DNA of 64,000 nt from Branchiostoma lanceolatum (GCF_035083965.1 NC_089727.1:13831501-13895500); one strand, 5' to 3'. Positions 1 to 13,800 are shown, counted from the stretch's first letter. Made by a program: numbers and translations. Notes: a model not told the origin generated them from the sequence alone.

Positions 1-1537
1 CGTTGATTATTACAATTAAAAGATTTTTTTTCTACTTCACTCATGTATATTTCAACACAAATTTGCATGAACCCTTACTTAGAGTATTCACTGGTTCAGA
101 TGATACTTTCTGAAGATAAATAGGGCGTGAAATGTTCTCAAATTGCATGACCCTGTATATGATTTATTATGGTTATTAATGATTCCACATAATTTTGTCT
201 TCCTACGTTGAAAACTGGATTTGTAATAAATTACATGTAGCCCTTGTGACCTTAAAGAAAATAAGATCCTGTTTGTCACAAAACCAACATTGCAACAATC
301 TACCTTGTGTTCTGCATAGAAATAAAGAAGAATCAATTTGATTGTGAAGGAAATATTTGGGTATAGACATGTGACATTAATTACGTGACCAGTGAAGCAT
401 ATCTTAGATTTTGTTTTGCTTGTTCAATTAATTAATTTTGCACATTTTCCTGCACAAAGTACAGTGGCAGTAAGGGAATACCGGTAGCCTTAATTTTATG
501 TATCAAGACTTGTTTTGCACCTCATCAAATATCTCTTGCCTGAAGCAAATTCTTATAACCATAAATCACTTAAAATCTAATACTATAACATATTGCCAAG
601 ATTTGTTTGTCTAGAATATAATTGCAAGGAGATGAGTAGATTTTTACATGACTTGTATGGAATATTAATATGATAAAATTCTATGTTGATATTGTGGTTG
701 ATAGTATGACCAAGAAGCCCTAAATTGAAAGGATCACATTTCTCTTGTCCTTAATTACAGTAGACATTATCTATATCAGTATTGTACACAGATATCCTCT
801 ATTGAATGAAAATCTATAAATGAAATGAAATGTGTGTCCCTTTGTGTCCTTTGTGTGTTACAAATTCAAAATAACCAACTCTCCTGCCTACAAATGATAG
901 GATCTTAGCGGAAGTATGGGGCAAGGGCAAGTATCATTCAGCACGCTTCATTATCTTTCATCCCTAACACCGGCGTCCCCTGGGGGCTCCGATGATTGGA
1001 CTTTGGCACTGCCGTGATTTGGGAGAGGTCACATTGCCGAGTTGAACTCCCTCTGGTGACAACATCTGATCCTAGCTGCAAACTAGATGATTACTATTTC
1101 TGCCTGTATATCGACCAAAAAAAACGTAATATATTTTTTGTCTACAGAATTTTTTTGCAGTATCTTCTTTGTAAGTATTTTGATAATTACGTACAGAGGG
1201 ACAAGATTTGCAAAACTGTCACGAAGTGAAATCATGAAAATCTGGTAATGAAATATTCTCACATCAAGCTGTCAAAGATGATTTGATGTTTGCGTTGGAA
1301 TGATGGATGGCTTGTAACATACGTTTCCCCTATGACAGTGGACTATGCATGAAGTCCATTTGTTTTTGTGTGAGGGAATAAAGTCTTCTGCTATGAATCC
1401 TGTGCCAAAAAGGTGTAATTACAATGACATTCACAGGTAATTTGAGTCAGCCTATTGAAAAGCCACCCCTGATAGTGATGTAGGCAGTGGCTAATTAAGA
1501 TAGATGAGTGGGTAAAAATATTTTTTGAAATGCCCAC
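1..1537. other. Non-coding stretch, probable INF2 intron
   Basis: AT-rich sequence on the 3' side of the INF2 exon. I see no convincing exon, RNA gene or tandem repeat. It is probably the first part of INF2 intron 1. Confidence 0.6.
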
Positions 1538-1922
1538 CTTTGGCCAGTGTTCTGGTGAATTCCCTGTTTTCGATGATGTATTCCAGTCCTGTGCGCGAGT
1601 TCATCACCGCTCGAACACACCCGACACACTCCAGTTGGATGTAAGCGTTGGTAAAGCTGGAGAAGCCACGGTCGGACAGACGATCCAGACATTCGAACAA
1701 AACGCCCAGCCCATCCAGCTGCAGGAAGTCCTGCATCCATTCTGCGTCGCAGTGCTCCAGCTTCTTCTTCAACCCGGAGTAGTTCTGTACGGTCGGCGTA
1801 CGCAGCAAACGGATGCATAGCTCGGGGTCGGCATTCTCCAGGTTGGAGAGGGAGTCCCGGTCGAATCCCCCCTGCTGCTCGGCCGGGGGCTTCCGGGGGA
1901 GGATCCAACGCCGGCGAAACAT
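1538..1922 (-). CDS. INF2: Inverted formin (INF2-like), first coding exon, partial gene
   Basis: This exon encodes about 128 residues matching the N-terminal GTPase-binding/FH3 (diaphanous-inhibitory) region of INF2. Diagnostic stretches are ENADPELCIRLLR, NYSGLKKKLE and CVRAVMNSRTGLEYI, which follow the vertebrate INF2 order closely. INF2 nucleates and severs actin filaments, notably at the ER and mitochondria (family knowledge). The ATG at 1922 is preceded directly by an in-frame TAA, so coding starts here unless an upstream splice exists. The exon ends with donor AAAG|GTGGGC at 1538, phase 1. The next exon is not found in bases 1-1537, so the FH3 remainder, FH1, FH2 and the C-terminal regulatory region lie off the left edge. 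A plus-strand reading across the same bases is an antisense shadow. Confidence 0.85.
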
Positions 1923-2035
1923 TTAGGCCGCTCAGACAGCATCCATAGAGAGCAAGACTTAATCAGGGCTTAGGGATGCTGTTCTAGACAAACAACATAA
2001 GCTACAGAGCAGCCTTAACATGACTGTACCGCCCA

Positions 2036-2260
2036 TTGTCTGTATTTTACCTGGACTGCATCGCATATAAAGGTGAGAAACACCACAGCCCATATGCATT
2101 CTCCCATCATGCAGCTGCATTAAATATTAATGGCCCTCTGACAAAATGGAGAGATAATCAGGAGGGGGCCTCATGCATTATTCATGAGCTGCATGCCTGC
2201 GGACATGCATTCAGCCAACCGACACTTCACGCCATTTTGTGCGATGACTAGCTGACGGCT
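2036..2260. promoter_or_regulatory. Candidate regulatory block upstream of INF2
   Basis: Just 5' of the minus-strand INF2 start lies a stretch dense in homeodomain/POU-like words: several ATGCAT, TTAAATATTAATGG, CATTATTCATGAG, and an E-box CAGCTG. It also holds a plus-strand TATAAAG near 2068. The density of such words differs from the flanking sequence. No experimental or comparative support is available here, so this is an inference from composition. Confidence 0.3.
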
Positions 2261-3731
2261 CTGCCATTAGTGAGCAATTCATAACACATCCAGTGCCCAA
2301 AACTGCTAGCACATTGATATCAACCTTTAAACTGACAGCACATAGCAGTGATTTTCATCTGTTCGAATGTTGTAGCGACACCGATCAAGGCAGTTGACAA
2401 GCCCCAATAATCATTAGAGAAGAGTCATCAATTTCAGGGATAATTACATTTGCCAAGTGAATTTACCGCATTGCCCCAAATACGTGGTTACAAAATATGT
2501 GCTTACAAAATGTTTTGCATTGAAATCGAGCTGAAGTATGCTGTTTTTGATCTCAGTATTTTGCAGAGTCAGATAATGATTGGGCTGGTGTTGTGTTCTA
2601 ATATTTAGCATTAAGAAAACAGTTTGAGAGGCTACTGGTATGAATGCTGAAATCCAACGTTTGATCCTTAAGTTCTGAATTTTATGTCCTTGATTTGTCT
2701 CTGAAAATATGAAGGAAAAGCATAATGTTACAAGCCCTGCTTATACACATGTACAAGGCTAACATTATATAATGGCATTAGTTAAACCTTATATATCATT
2801 GTTGTGGAGTATTAGTTTTCATTTCCCAGTAAATGATATGGAATTAGTCTATCGTTTTCAGTGCCAATTTCCCTCACATTTGGCACACTTTGATTAACCT
2901 TGATGGGCCGTTATGCAATTATGCAAGAACATGAGGATGAACAAGTTTTAGATATCATACTTTGTTGTTATTGCAGAGAATAAAAACACAGGTTACATTA
3001 TAGACCACTTAACTGTTCATATTAGTCTAAAGCTACCATAGCAGCTAGTAGTATCAAATCTTTTAAATAAAATTTTAACAATATGAGTGCATTTAGTCTT
3101 TCTAGGGTTTCTACTTGGGGGCGTTCCTTTAATAAAACCTACTGGGGTATGGTGGCAGCGTTAAGTAAGCTGTCCGTTATGATGTTCAAAAGTTTGCATT
3201 GCAAATTCATACGTTTTTTAAAATTCCTAATGTAATTGTTAGTCACAATGAAATGGTGCATCACCCCCCTCCCCCTTTTTTTTGCCTCCAATTCGCGTAT
3301 CATAAACAAACTGTTTCGGTCAGAATAAGACATGTTTAGACATAATCAATAAAAGAAAAGCGTTTTGTTACCAACATTTCTTCATGAGAAGTGTAAGCGC
3401 AAAACAAGCTGGTTTCAGCCATTTCAGACGACCCGTTGTCATATTTTCCTTTCTCCTCAACTAAGTTGGGACTTGAACTGAAACTAGCAGACAATTCAGA
3501 TCATCGTATCGGCTTTTCCTCTCCCTTTCTATCTTCGTCAAATGGATGAGATAAATTAATATTCATTTGTTAGATACTCAGATAGTGTTGATTTTGTGTA
3601 TTTGTGCTTGATTGTTTGCTTATTTGTTTGTTTGTTAAATGTTCTGTTTGTTTGTCAAGAAGCGGTGTGATGGAATAGGCTACCTGTATCATCGTTATGA
3701 CGACAGTAATTTAACGTTACGGACCGGATTC

Positions 3732-3958
3732 AGCACCAAGGACAGGTCTGTCGGTACGGGTGAAACGTTTAGCACCAGGGACAGGTCCGTCGGTATGGAT
3801 GTAATGTTCAGCACCAGGGACAGGTCTGTAGGTATGGATCTGACAGTGTGTGTGTAATGCTCAGCACCAGGGACAGGTCTGACAGTGCGGATGTTATGTT
3901 CAGCACCAGGGACAGGTCTGACAGTGCGGATGTTATGTTCAGCACCAGGGACAGGTCG
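3732..3958 (+). repeat. 39-bp minisatellite, about six units
   Basis: Units begin AGCACCAGGGACAGGTC and recur about every 39 bp; two adjacent central units are identical. One copy is longer because of a GT-rich expansion. The same core occurs in reverse orientation at 51.26-51.87 kb and inside the inverted arms of an element at 33.2-33.4 kb. Confidence 0.9.
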
Positions 3959-6606
3959 TTCTAGCCCAAAGAGTAAACGATTACGTTTCTGGTCTCCTAG
4001 AACCTGTCTTAGGAACTGAGGTGGAAGGAACTGGTGTTATTACGTTAAAGTGACATTTTTGTGCTCTTTAGGTAGTAAAAATGTTGTAGGTAGATGTGTG
4101 TGTGCATATATGAAACTAACACTTTATCATGATTCTTCATTACAAAGTTTGTGCAACGTAGGAGGCTTCCAACTGTGCAACGACATGCTGCGGAACTATC
4201 CCGAATTGCAGACATCATCCTCTACCATCGCACGTACCTTTCACTCATGTACAAGTTACCTTTTGCCCAATCTCCTCAAGATCGAGTAATGTTACTATGC
4301 TTTTTGTGCCTTTCTAAAAAGAACTTTTATTCAAGACAAAACAGTTCTACAAAGTACGGTTTGTACTGAGAAGAAATACTTTTCCAAAGGTAGTTTTGTA
4401 TAATAAACGTACACAAAGCGTTTTAGTGGCTTAATTCTCAAGATCCTCGAGGTTTTAAAAATACAGACAGATATAAGCTTAAAGCCAGCCTTCAAGGTCT
4501 GCAACACATATTCTACTGTGTTCTATTTGCTCACACATGCAGTATATTCCTTTGTCATTTGCTCAATAGCTCGTCAAGTTTCAGTTACCAGAAAAACGAC
4601 AGTTGTGATATTCTTAAACAACGTTTCAATATGTTTCAATATGGTTGCTAATGTCACAGGTAAATTTCTTGTTGACTAATGTCAAATTCCTCTACCGCCT
4701 TGATACACAGACATACATACTTCTGGGGAAATGTAACGTGCAAGTGCCATACATTGATTCATTACTTCTGACATCATCATTTACTTCTTTAGAAAATCGT
4801 TGCTACAAACGTTAGTATGATAAGTTATGAGGTTCTTTACAGGTAAGTTTGATTTCAACTGGCTTCAACTCATGCGGTCAGTTACCATGCTGTGTCAAGT
4901 TCCTTGCCTCTATACTTAATTGTACCAGTCCTGTTCTACAAAGTCCAAATGTTCTTACGATGTACATTTTACGTGTTTGCAGACAATGACAATGTGGTTA
5001 GTGCCCATTAAATCATTAATAAACCATGCATGGATTCATTACCTCAGACATTATCATTCACACCTCGGGCCTAGCAAAAAGTTGTGTTTCCAGTTTCGGT
5101 CCCGAAAAAGTAGGGTAGGTAGGGAGGGACTCTCTTTTTTAGACGATTTCGACCGAAGTGACCCAACAAATACAGGTTAGCAATGTAAAGCTTCAGGACC
5201 CTGGTATTTTCAACGTCATATAGTAATAAAACAGAAATACCTTATACAAGCACATTCAGTATATCAATAAACAGAACAACTGAAGTACAATATTTACTAC
5301 ATATTCCTACATCAACCTTTCAAAGCCTTCATCTGTTAACAGAGAGTGAAACACAGGGAGTCTGTTTTGAATGTCTTCCCACAGATGTCAGATCGATTTT
5401 ATGTCCCTGGCCAGAAGTTGACCAAAAAAGGCTAGGATCGGGTAACCGGAGACACAATACCTTTCACAGGACTATTGAAAATCGTTACTAGAAACATGGT
5501 TGACTGAATGCAAATCTGTGCAAAAACAATTAGTGAAAAGTTGATGAATGTTTAATGCATCTGTAATGTCTTTCAAAATTCATCTTCAATACAGAGTATA
5601 CTGAATGGAATTTAAACTGTAAACGCCAACACAATAAATTGGACTTAGCCAAATTTTCGACTGATCAGCTACAGTCTTTGTCAAGGAGTGAACAAACTTT
5701 ACAGTTTAAACTCGATTCAGAATGACTTCTACCATCACAGATGAACTTTCAAGTGAATACAGAGTATAGAGAATGAAATCTTCATTTTGCTACATTACAA
5801 TGAACAGTGCCAGTACATTTTTAACCATTTGGTAAGTAAAACTAATCCATTAAAAAGAAAACATTTCAACACATGTTTCGTGTGCATGGTTACCTGGAAT
5901 GGTCGTTAAGTAGCAGAAGTTTCCATAACGTAATTGCTAAGCAATAAAGTTATCATCACTAATATTATCGACCAAATTCCATCTTGCCTGTATCATAAAA
6001 TACCCATAATGATCACAAAACGCAATTACCACTCGCTCGTTCTCAATGAAATGTGCAAAATAGCGATTTTTAGGGTCGAAAATTTGATCAGCTCATTTTC
6101 CAAGCAAACCAACCTCATTTTTTAGGTAAACATCTCCTTTTATGATCCCCAAAATATTACAGCTAATTTATCACGGGAAGTTGCCGAAAATTTCTAAGCT
6201 TTGATTAGATGTCCTTGGAGTTTACCCGTATTTTTGCGGAAAAAAATGTTGAACATCAGTAATTAGATATTTCAATTTTGGAACTTTCATGTCGTGACAT
6301 CGCCTTCAAAACCTATAGTTGAGGAGTCAGTATCTCTGGTAAAACGTCTGTCAAATTTAGTTCCGTGCTGACGATTGCTGTATAACTGTTTCATTCAGGA
6401 TTAATATTGTCTGGATTTGTTTTTGCATTTCGACTTGTGTGAGATATTTACCAGAGACGGAATCTGATAGTTCTTGCAAAACTTTCCATCCTCCGTTGAT
6501 CCGAATAATTTAACTCTTACAACATCTATAACATATTCAATGTTGCGAACTAATACTGCTTAGGAGCAGTAAAGCATTTGGAACGGAGGGGGAATCGCGG
6601 AAAAAC

Positions 6607-7360
6607 GGTAACGGAGATTACATACTGTCGCCAAAAGGCGTGTTCACCAGACCGGCGGCAGACGTAAGTCGCCAAGTTGTAATTGATCGACTTCTGAGTT
6701 CTTGGGACATGAGGACAGGCAAACTATACTTGTTTAAAGTAAATCAAAGGTAGTTTTCTGCATCATGTGAACTTAACATGTAGTAACGGTCAACGTAAAT
6801 CACAAAAACAAAATCTGGAAGAAAGAGTAGAAAATTGGAATATGATAACACTACAGAGGGTTTCTCTCAGTTGAATCTATACTTTTCTATCTTAGTTCAA
6901 ACGCTTTTGCCTTATGGTGCACAACTACAAAAAGTTCTGCGCCAGGTTATGTATTTTCCGCAACAGGTGCAATCTCCGTTACCGGTAACGGAGCTTACTA
7001 CAGTAAAACTTCGGCTTTTCCTTCAAAGGGATTTCCGTTTTTGCGTTCCATCTTTTATTATTAAAAGGACGTATGTACGGGCATTTAGAAAATGGGCAGC
7101 GTTCCTACACCAGGCCTTGTTAACAACACAGAGAGCATCAAACAATGGTAACGGAGATTACATTCATTACTGTACTGCCATTTGTTCGAGGAGGTGGTTC
7201 ACAGCTGATAGCAAACACTTCTTATTTGTTCCTCTTAAAAGCCACAAAAGCTTTAAGTCGTCATAAAAACGACAGGTTGGCACCTCATATGTGGCATATC
7301 TTAATGTCAGGAACGTCTTACTTTAAACGGTAACGGAGCTTACCGTTTTGGGCGACAGGC
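6607..7360. repeat. Element with recurrent GGTAACGGAG and short inverted ends
   Basis: GGTAACGGAG occurs at 6607, 6984, 7147 and 7329, with a reverse copy abutting the second (6974-6983) to make a palindrome. Near the ends, ACTGTCGCCAAAAGGC (about 6624) and GTTTTGGGCGACAGGC (about 7345) are imperfect inverted repeats. This suggests a non-autonomous DNA element. The 143-codon open frame inside (6835-7266, plus) resembles no protein I know. Confidence 0.5.
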
Positions 7361-7853
7361 ATAAACCGGCTTGCACAGCGTACAAGAACAGTGACAGGAG
7401 CGATCTGACGTGATTTGTCGGAGGGCCTTAGTAGCTGGATTCACCAGCTAACCGGTTATTCTCTGAACTGAATTGTTACATTCTCGGCTGCTTTTTAAAT
7501 TTTGCATGTCTCCGCAGGCGACAGCCGTTTTTTATGACTCTTTAGGCCACCCATTGCCATAACTTTTTCTAAGTCAAAACCCATAAGTAATTTTGAGGTG
7601 CATTTTTCGTGAAACATGATACCTGTTGTGGGAAAGTGAAGAAAGCATCGATGGTGCCCTAATTTGGCTCATATCAAGTCGTAAAGGCTGGCGACAGCAA
7701 TTTGTACATTCAAATGAGAACGAGCGCACTGTCGTCCTAAGTCTCAGGTTCTTAACAGTACTCTTTGTTATCATCTTACACGGAAGGGTCTTAAAAAAGG
7801 AATTTTCCATCACTATTAAGTCAACCTTGTCCTGGGTAACTTTCTGTACTTCT

Positions 7854-10800
7854 TTACTTGCCGTAGGGCCACATTTTCACCTCTCTGGGACCCTTGCAAA
7901 CGTAGGGATAGTTCTCGTCACAGGCAACGTCGTTCCATTGGCCTTTATTCTTCTTCTTAAACCAATGTGTGTGGGTCTGTGGAAAACGTCACAAACATAA
8001 AATGTTATAAGGTAACTAACAGTTCTTTTTATCAGTGTCTATTTTTGAAATTGCCAATTTCCTTACTTTTGAAAAATAGACCGTTCATAATACTGAGGTA
8101 TCATTGACGTTTCCCCTCACTTTCTAATATAAGAAAAGTAGCAAAAACAATTTCAATAGCAGACCTGTATGTACTACCTGAGAAATCATACAGTTAGAAA
8201 TCGTTTAGAATAAAATCAACAAGAATACACAACATGGTACAGACGTAATATATCAATGTAATTATCTGTTTGAAAGCAAACTCTACGGTTTCTTTCACAA
8301 ACACAAAATGACTCCATATGGACGGCAGTGGAATTGTTCACTTAATAGCAGATTCCTGTATACACCTGTTCCAAAATTCCACTTGTTGAAAAACACAGCA
8401 CTCTACCTGTTGAAACACTCCTGGAAACCACCAATACGATAAATGTAGCCTCTAACGTTATATTAAGTCAAACATTGTGTTATTTTGACTCGCTTTTTCC
8501 CCATTGTGCTGTGAAATTGTATGGAAGAATAGTAGATATCGAAGAACACAAACCTTGGTGTACATACTGCCGCAGTTCTCTTCTCCGGACCAAACATATA
8601 ACTTGTTGTTGTTTGGCTCACCCGAGTTCCAGTTGGTGTAGGAAACACGTGACCCATCCACCCACGTCAATGGTCGTTTCTTGTGTATATTCGTTAGTCC
8701 AATCCAGACAATTTTTACCGATCCTTTAGCAGCTACAATCAAAGGAAAGACTCATGAGATTTGTCTGTCGATCTAGTGTAGATAGCAATGTCTTACCCCT
8801 CTAGAAAGGCTAGAACAAAGAGGGAACGCGGATCCCCTTTAATTAAATGTTTTTGGAAGTATGAAGGAACATTCAATTGTGTCTTTTCCCTGTGAAGTAT
8901 GAATTCTTTAAATTTAGATACAGAAAAAGTTCTGACTAGATTGCATGTAACAAAGATAACAAGGCGTATGGGTTCCCCACTATCATCAGTTGCATGCCCG
9001 GTAAAACACTTCTTTGAAGCTGAAAGATGTGAGATGTGAGATGGTCAGAATACCACGACGTAAACGTAAGACGCACTTGTCAAGTTCAAATGTAAGACTC
9101 AAATGTTACAAAGTACTATCATCATTAGATGGATGAGTATTACCCACCTCCGGAGACGAACGATGTAATGAAGTTGTTCTCTCTTGTGTTCTTGATAGAC
9201 ACAAGATGTGCACCCATCAGTTTGCACATTGTGTTCGCTTTAGCCCAGCCGACGTTGTCTTTCACGAACACGTAGCAGTGGTTGTTGTATTCACGCCACC
9301 AAGAACGACATCGCAGGGCTGTAAGCATATAATGGTAGGACAAGGTTAATGATAGACTGGATAGGTTTTTGGACAAGTCTGGTTCATGGAAGTACACTAA
9401 CCCAATGTTCATTCTTTTTCTTCAAAGAAAATGCAGGTATCTAAATATGTCCCACCACAAAACCAACTTCAAAACTTCATGAGTATTTTGATTCGACTGA
9501 GATCCAGTTGCAAACAAGCGCATTTTCATGGAATTCTCTTACCGCACACCTTTCCCCATGTCCAGGAAAAACGAACAAAAAGAAAACGCCAAATATCCTA
9601 CAAACAAACAATCGCTACACATTACGACTTCACCCTACAGTTGGTAAGTGAGAAACAACAAGTTACCCAGTTGGCAGTTGCGTCCGGTCCACCCATGAGA
9701 GCAGAAACAGGTGTAGCGTCCACGTCTGTTCGCGCAAGCCCCATGCTGGCAAGGAGAAGGCTTCACCGCACACTCGTTAATATCTGTGCAATAGGTGACA
9801 CAAGGGTTGTTAATTCAGCAACAAAATTTGTACCGACAGAATTTTAGTCAACTCAAATAGAAAAGGAAAGAACTGTAACACGTAAGAAGTGACAATATGC
9901 AATACAATGTCAAAAAGAAACAGGATTATCCTTTCTGACGGGAAAGAGGAACTCACCTTGCTGACAGTTCTGTCCAGTCCATCCAGGTGAGCAGATACAT
10001 TTGTATCCGCCATCTTTGTTCACACAGCGTCCGTGTTGACAAGGTTTCCTGGTACATTCAATTATGCCTGTGTGGTGATAGTGAAATATCTTGTCATTAA
10101 AAGAAGTTAATTCAGCCTGACATGTTAGTAATCAAAATAATTTCTCAACATCGTCGTAAGCAAATCTTCACAAAATGAAGAACATTTCTGCAAAAGTACC
10201 TTTTTACTCAGAGGAAAGGCATTTAGAATGATATTCAACAGAAATAAAGTTCATTCAGCTACACTAAGTACATGTAATTCTATGTTTTCAATCTGTTTAT
10301 CCTCAGAGGAAATATATTTTGATAACTTTTCGAAATTTTGCATCAAAAATGCTAACCTTGCTGACAATTCTGCCCAGTCCATCCAGGCAAGCAGTTACAT
10401 TTGTATCCGCCATCTTTGTTCACACAGCGTCCATGTTGACAAGGGTTCCTGTTGCACCCATTTATGTCTGTGATAATAGTGAAATATTTTGTCATAAGAC
10501 ATAAAATTCATTTAGCTACACTTAGTACATGTAATTCAATGTTTTATCCTCAGAGAAAACTATGATATCCTGAATACTTTTCGAACTTTTGCATCAAAAA
10601 TGCTAACCTTGCTGACAATTCTGTCCAGTCCATCCAGGGTAGCAGACGCATTTGTATCCGCCATCTTTGTTCACACAGAGTCCATGTTGACAAGGCTTTC
10701 TGATGCACTCATTTATGCCTGTGTGATAATAGTGAAATATCTTGTCATTAAAAAAAAAAAAAGACTTAATTCAGCCTGAAATGTTAGTAATCAAAACAAT

Positions 10801-13800
10801 TTCTCAACATCGTCGTAAGCAAATCTTAACAAAATGAAGAACATTTCTACAAAAGTACCTTTTTACTCAAAGGAAAGGCATTTAGAATGATATCCAACAG
10901 AAATAAAGTTCATTTAGCTACACTAAGTACATGTAATTCAATGTATTCAATCTGTTTATCCTCAGAGGAAATATATTCTGAATGCTTTTCGAACTTTTGC
11001 ATGAAAAATGCTAACCTTGCTGACAATTCTGTCCGGTCCATCCAGGCAAGCAGTTACATTTGTATCCGCCATCTTTGTTCACACAGATTCCATGTTGACA
11101 AGGGTTCCTGTTACACCCATTTATGTCTGTAATAATAGCGAAATATTTTGACATAAAGTTCATTTAGCTACACTTAGTACATGTAATTCAATGTTTTATC
11201 CTCAGAGACAACTATGATATCCTGAATACTTTTCGAACTTTTGCATCAAAAATGCTAACCTTGCTGGCAATCCTGTCCAGTCCATCCAGGGTAGCAGATA
11301 CATTTGTATCCGCCATCTTTGTTCACACAGATTCCATGTTGACAAGGGTTCCAGGTACACTCGTTTATGTCTGTGTAATAATGGTGAAATAACTTGCTCT
11401 AAAAATAAACTACAGTTCGTTCAGACGTCTTAAACAAACTCCACAAAATGAAGAAACTACAATGCTAGGATGGGTTTTTTTACAGAATAAAGGTATTTAG
11501 AATAATATTTAACATTTAACAGGAAACAGTTCTCACCTTGCTGGCAATTCTGCCCAGTCCATCCGGGCGGGCAGGTACATTTGTACCCGCCATCTTTGTT
11601 CACACAGAGTCCATATTGACAAGGCTTTCTCATGCACTCATTTATGCCTGTGTGATAATGGTGAAATATCTTGTCACAGACAAGCTATAGTTCATTCAGT
11701 TGCACTTAACAATTTGTTTCTCATCAGAAGAAACATATTAGGAATACTTTTCAACCTTGAACAAGAAAATTCTGTCCCGTCCATCCATGGTGACAGGTAC
11801 ATTTGTATCCGCCATCTTTGTTCACACAGCGTCCATATTGACAAGGGTTCCTGATACACTCATTTATATCTGTGATAATCGTGAAACATCTTGTCATTTA
11901 AAAAAAACTACGGTTCGTTCAGTTGCAGCCTATAATGATTTAAAATGATTTCTCAACATAGTCTTAAACAAACTCTACAAAATGAAACTACGATAAAGGC
12001 ATGTTTTCCATAGAAGAAAGGTATTTAGAATCTTTATTAGGAAGAGTTCTCTCCTAGCTGACAATTTTCATTAAAAAGTTCATTCAGCTACACTTGATTA
12101 ATGATTCAATGTTTTCAACTTGTTTTTCCTTAAAGAAAAAAAATGGGAATACTTTTTGACATTTCGCAAGAAAAAGACTAACCTCGCTGACAGTTCTGCC
12201 CAGTCCATCCAGGCGAGCAGACGCATTTGTACCCGCCATCTTTGTTCACACAGCGTCCGTGTTGACAAGGTTTCCTGGTACACTCGTTTATGTCTGGCAA
12301 AGCTGTTGGCGCGCCGCGTGCCTGCGAAGCTGGTGTGTTACGCCGAAGGGCGGTTATACCGGCTAAATAGATACAGATACAGAAAGGAAACAGTTCTTGT
12401 AAATGATATGAAATATGCACATTCCAAGCTTCAGGTGAGGAAATACACAAGGCTGAATATCTAACCATAATAATAAATTCAAGAAAAACCCTTACCTTTA
12501 AGTTGTTGACAGTTGTGTCCAGTCCATCCAGAGTAACAGGTACATTTGAATCCACCATCTTTGTTCACACAGTGTCCATGCTGGCAAGGCTTTCTGATGC
12601 ATTCATCTATGTCTGGATGAAAAGGATATCTTTTAGGTCAGGAAACTAATCATCAACTCAGTTTTTAACACATAAAGATACAAACTGGTTTTCTTACAAC
12701 GCAACATTACAAAAATATTCTAAAGTAAAAATGTTTATCTTTTTTAACAGGAGAAAACTCACCTTGCTGACAATTCTGTCCAGTCCATCCAGGCAAGCAG
12801 GTGCAGTTATACCCGCCATCTTTGTTCACACAGCGTCCATGTTGACAAGGGTTCTTTGTGCATTCAGTTATGGCTGGATAAAAAGAAACTTTAAGGCGAT
12901 GAAAATAATCATCAACTCAATTCAGGCACATAAAAAGACAAAAAGACTTTCCAACAAGTCAACATGAAAAAGAAAAAAAGGGTGGCAATTTAATCTTTGT
13001 GATAAGAACTCACTTTGCTGACAGTTCTGTCCAGTCCATCCAGTTGAGCAGAGACATTTGTATCCACCATCTTTGTTCACACAGCGTCCATGCTGACAAG
13101 GGTTCCTGGTACATTCATCTATGTCTGTATTTTGAGACATTATTTCAAGTCTTGGAACTAATCATGAACTAATAAGACTTCAATATTAAGCACATCAAAA
13201 GATAGAATTATATCCTTGCAATACAATGTCAAAAAGAAACAGGATTATCCCCCGTGACAGGAAAGAGTAACTCACCTTGCTGACAGTTCTCCCCAGTCCA
13301 TCCGGGTGAGCAGGTGCAGTTGTATCCGACATCTTTGTTCACACATTTTCCAAGTTGACAGGGTTTCATGATACAGTCATTCACGTCTATATGATGAAGG
13401 AAACAAATCTTACATGTGCATGATGAAAATAATCCTCTGCTATTCATCAAGGTGAAAACACTTAAGAGACAAGTTTAGCCACACACAAAAAATTGAATAT
13501 TAACAACAGACCAGAGAAGTTTTTAGTCTGTTGATTTACGTAAAATGCTCACCTTGCGTACAGTTCGGACCAGTCCACCCAGGGAGACAAGCGCAGTCAT
13601 AACCAGAATCTTGGTCCACACAGGTGCCATGATGACATGGTTTTGTGATACACCAATTCATGCCTGTGTTGGAGGAAAGTATCTAAATGTCTAGTCTTAT
13701 GAAGAACGTCCAAAGACTCCAAACCCCGTGATGTATTACCAAAATACTACATGATTTCTTTTCTCTTATTATTCTCATTCACAGAAACTGTAAGTAAGCC

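Larger units (their letters stand above)
1923..7853. other. Intergenic region between INF2 and the EGF-lectin gene
   Basis: No coding exon was recognised. The stretch contains the candidate regulatory block (2.04-2.26 kb), the 39-bp minisatellite (3.73-3.96 kb) and the GGTAACGGAG element (6.6-7.36 kb). The remainder appears to be unique AT-rich DNA. Short open frames here have no protein-like composition. Confidence 0.6.

Noticed and set aside
1495..1908. Second minus-strand frame and a plus-strand frame over the INF2 exon
   Set aside because: They overlap a frame with clear INF2 similarity and have no family resemblance of their own.
3639..3857. 72-codon frame with internal TRDRSVG repeats
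   Set aside because: It is a chance translation of the 39-bp minisatellite. A similar frame arises from the 51-kb array.
7626..8000. Plus-strand open frame of 124 codons
   Set aside because: Antisense to the last C-type lectin exon, whose WND motif and stop are certain.
9431..9847. Plus-strand frame of 138 codons
   Set aside because: Antisense shadow of EGF14 and its flanks.
10228..11132. Repeated plus-strand frames with similar sequences
   Set aside because: Antisense to duplicated EGF exons; their similarity simply reflects the duplication.
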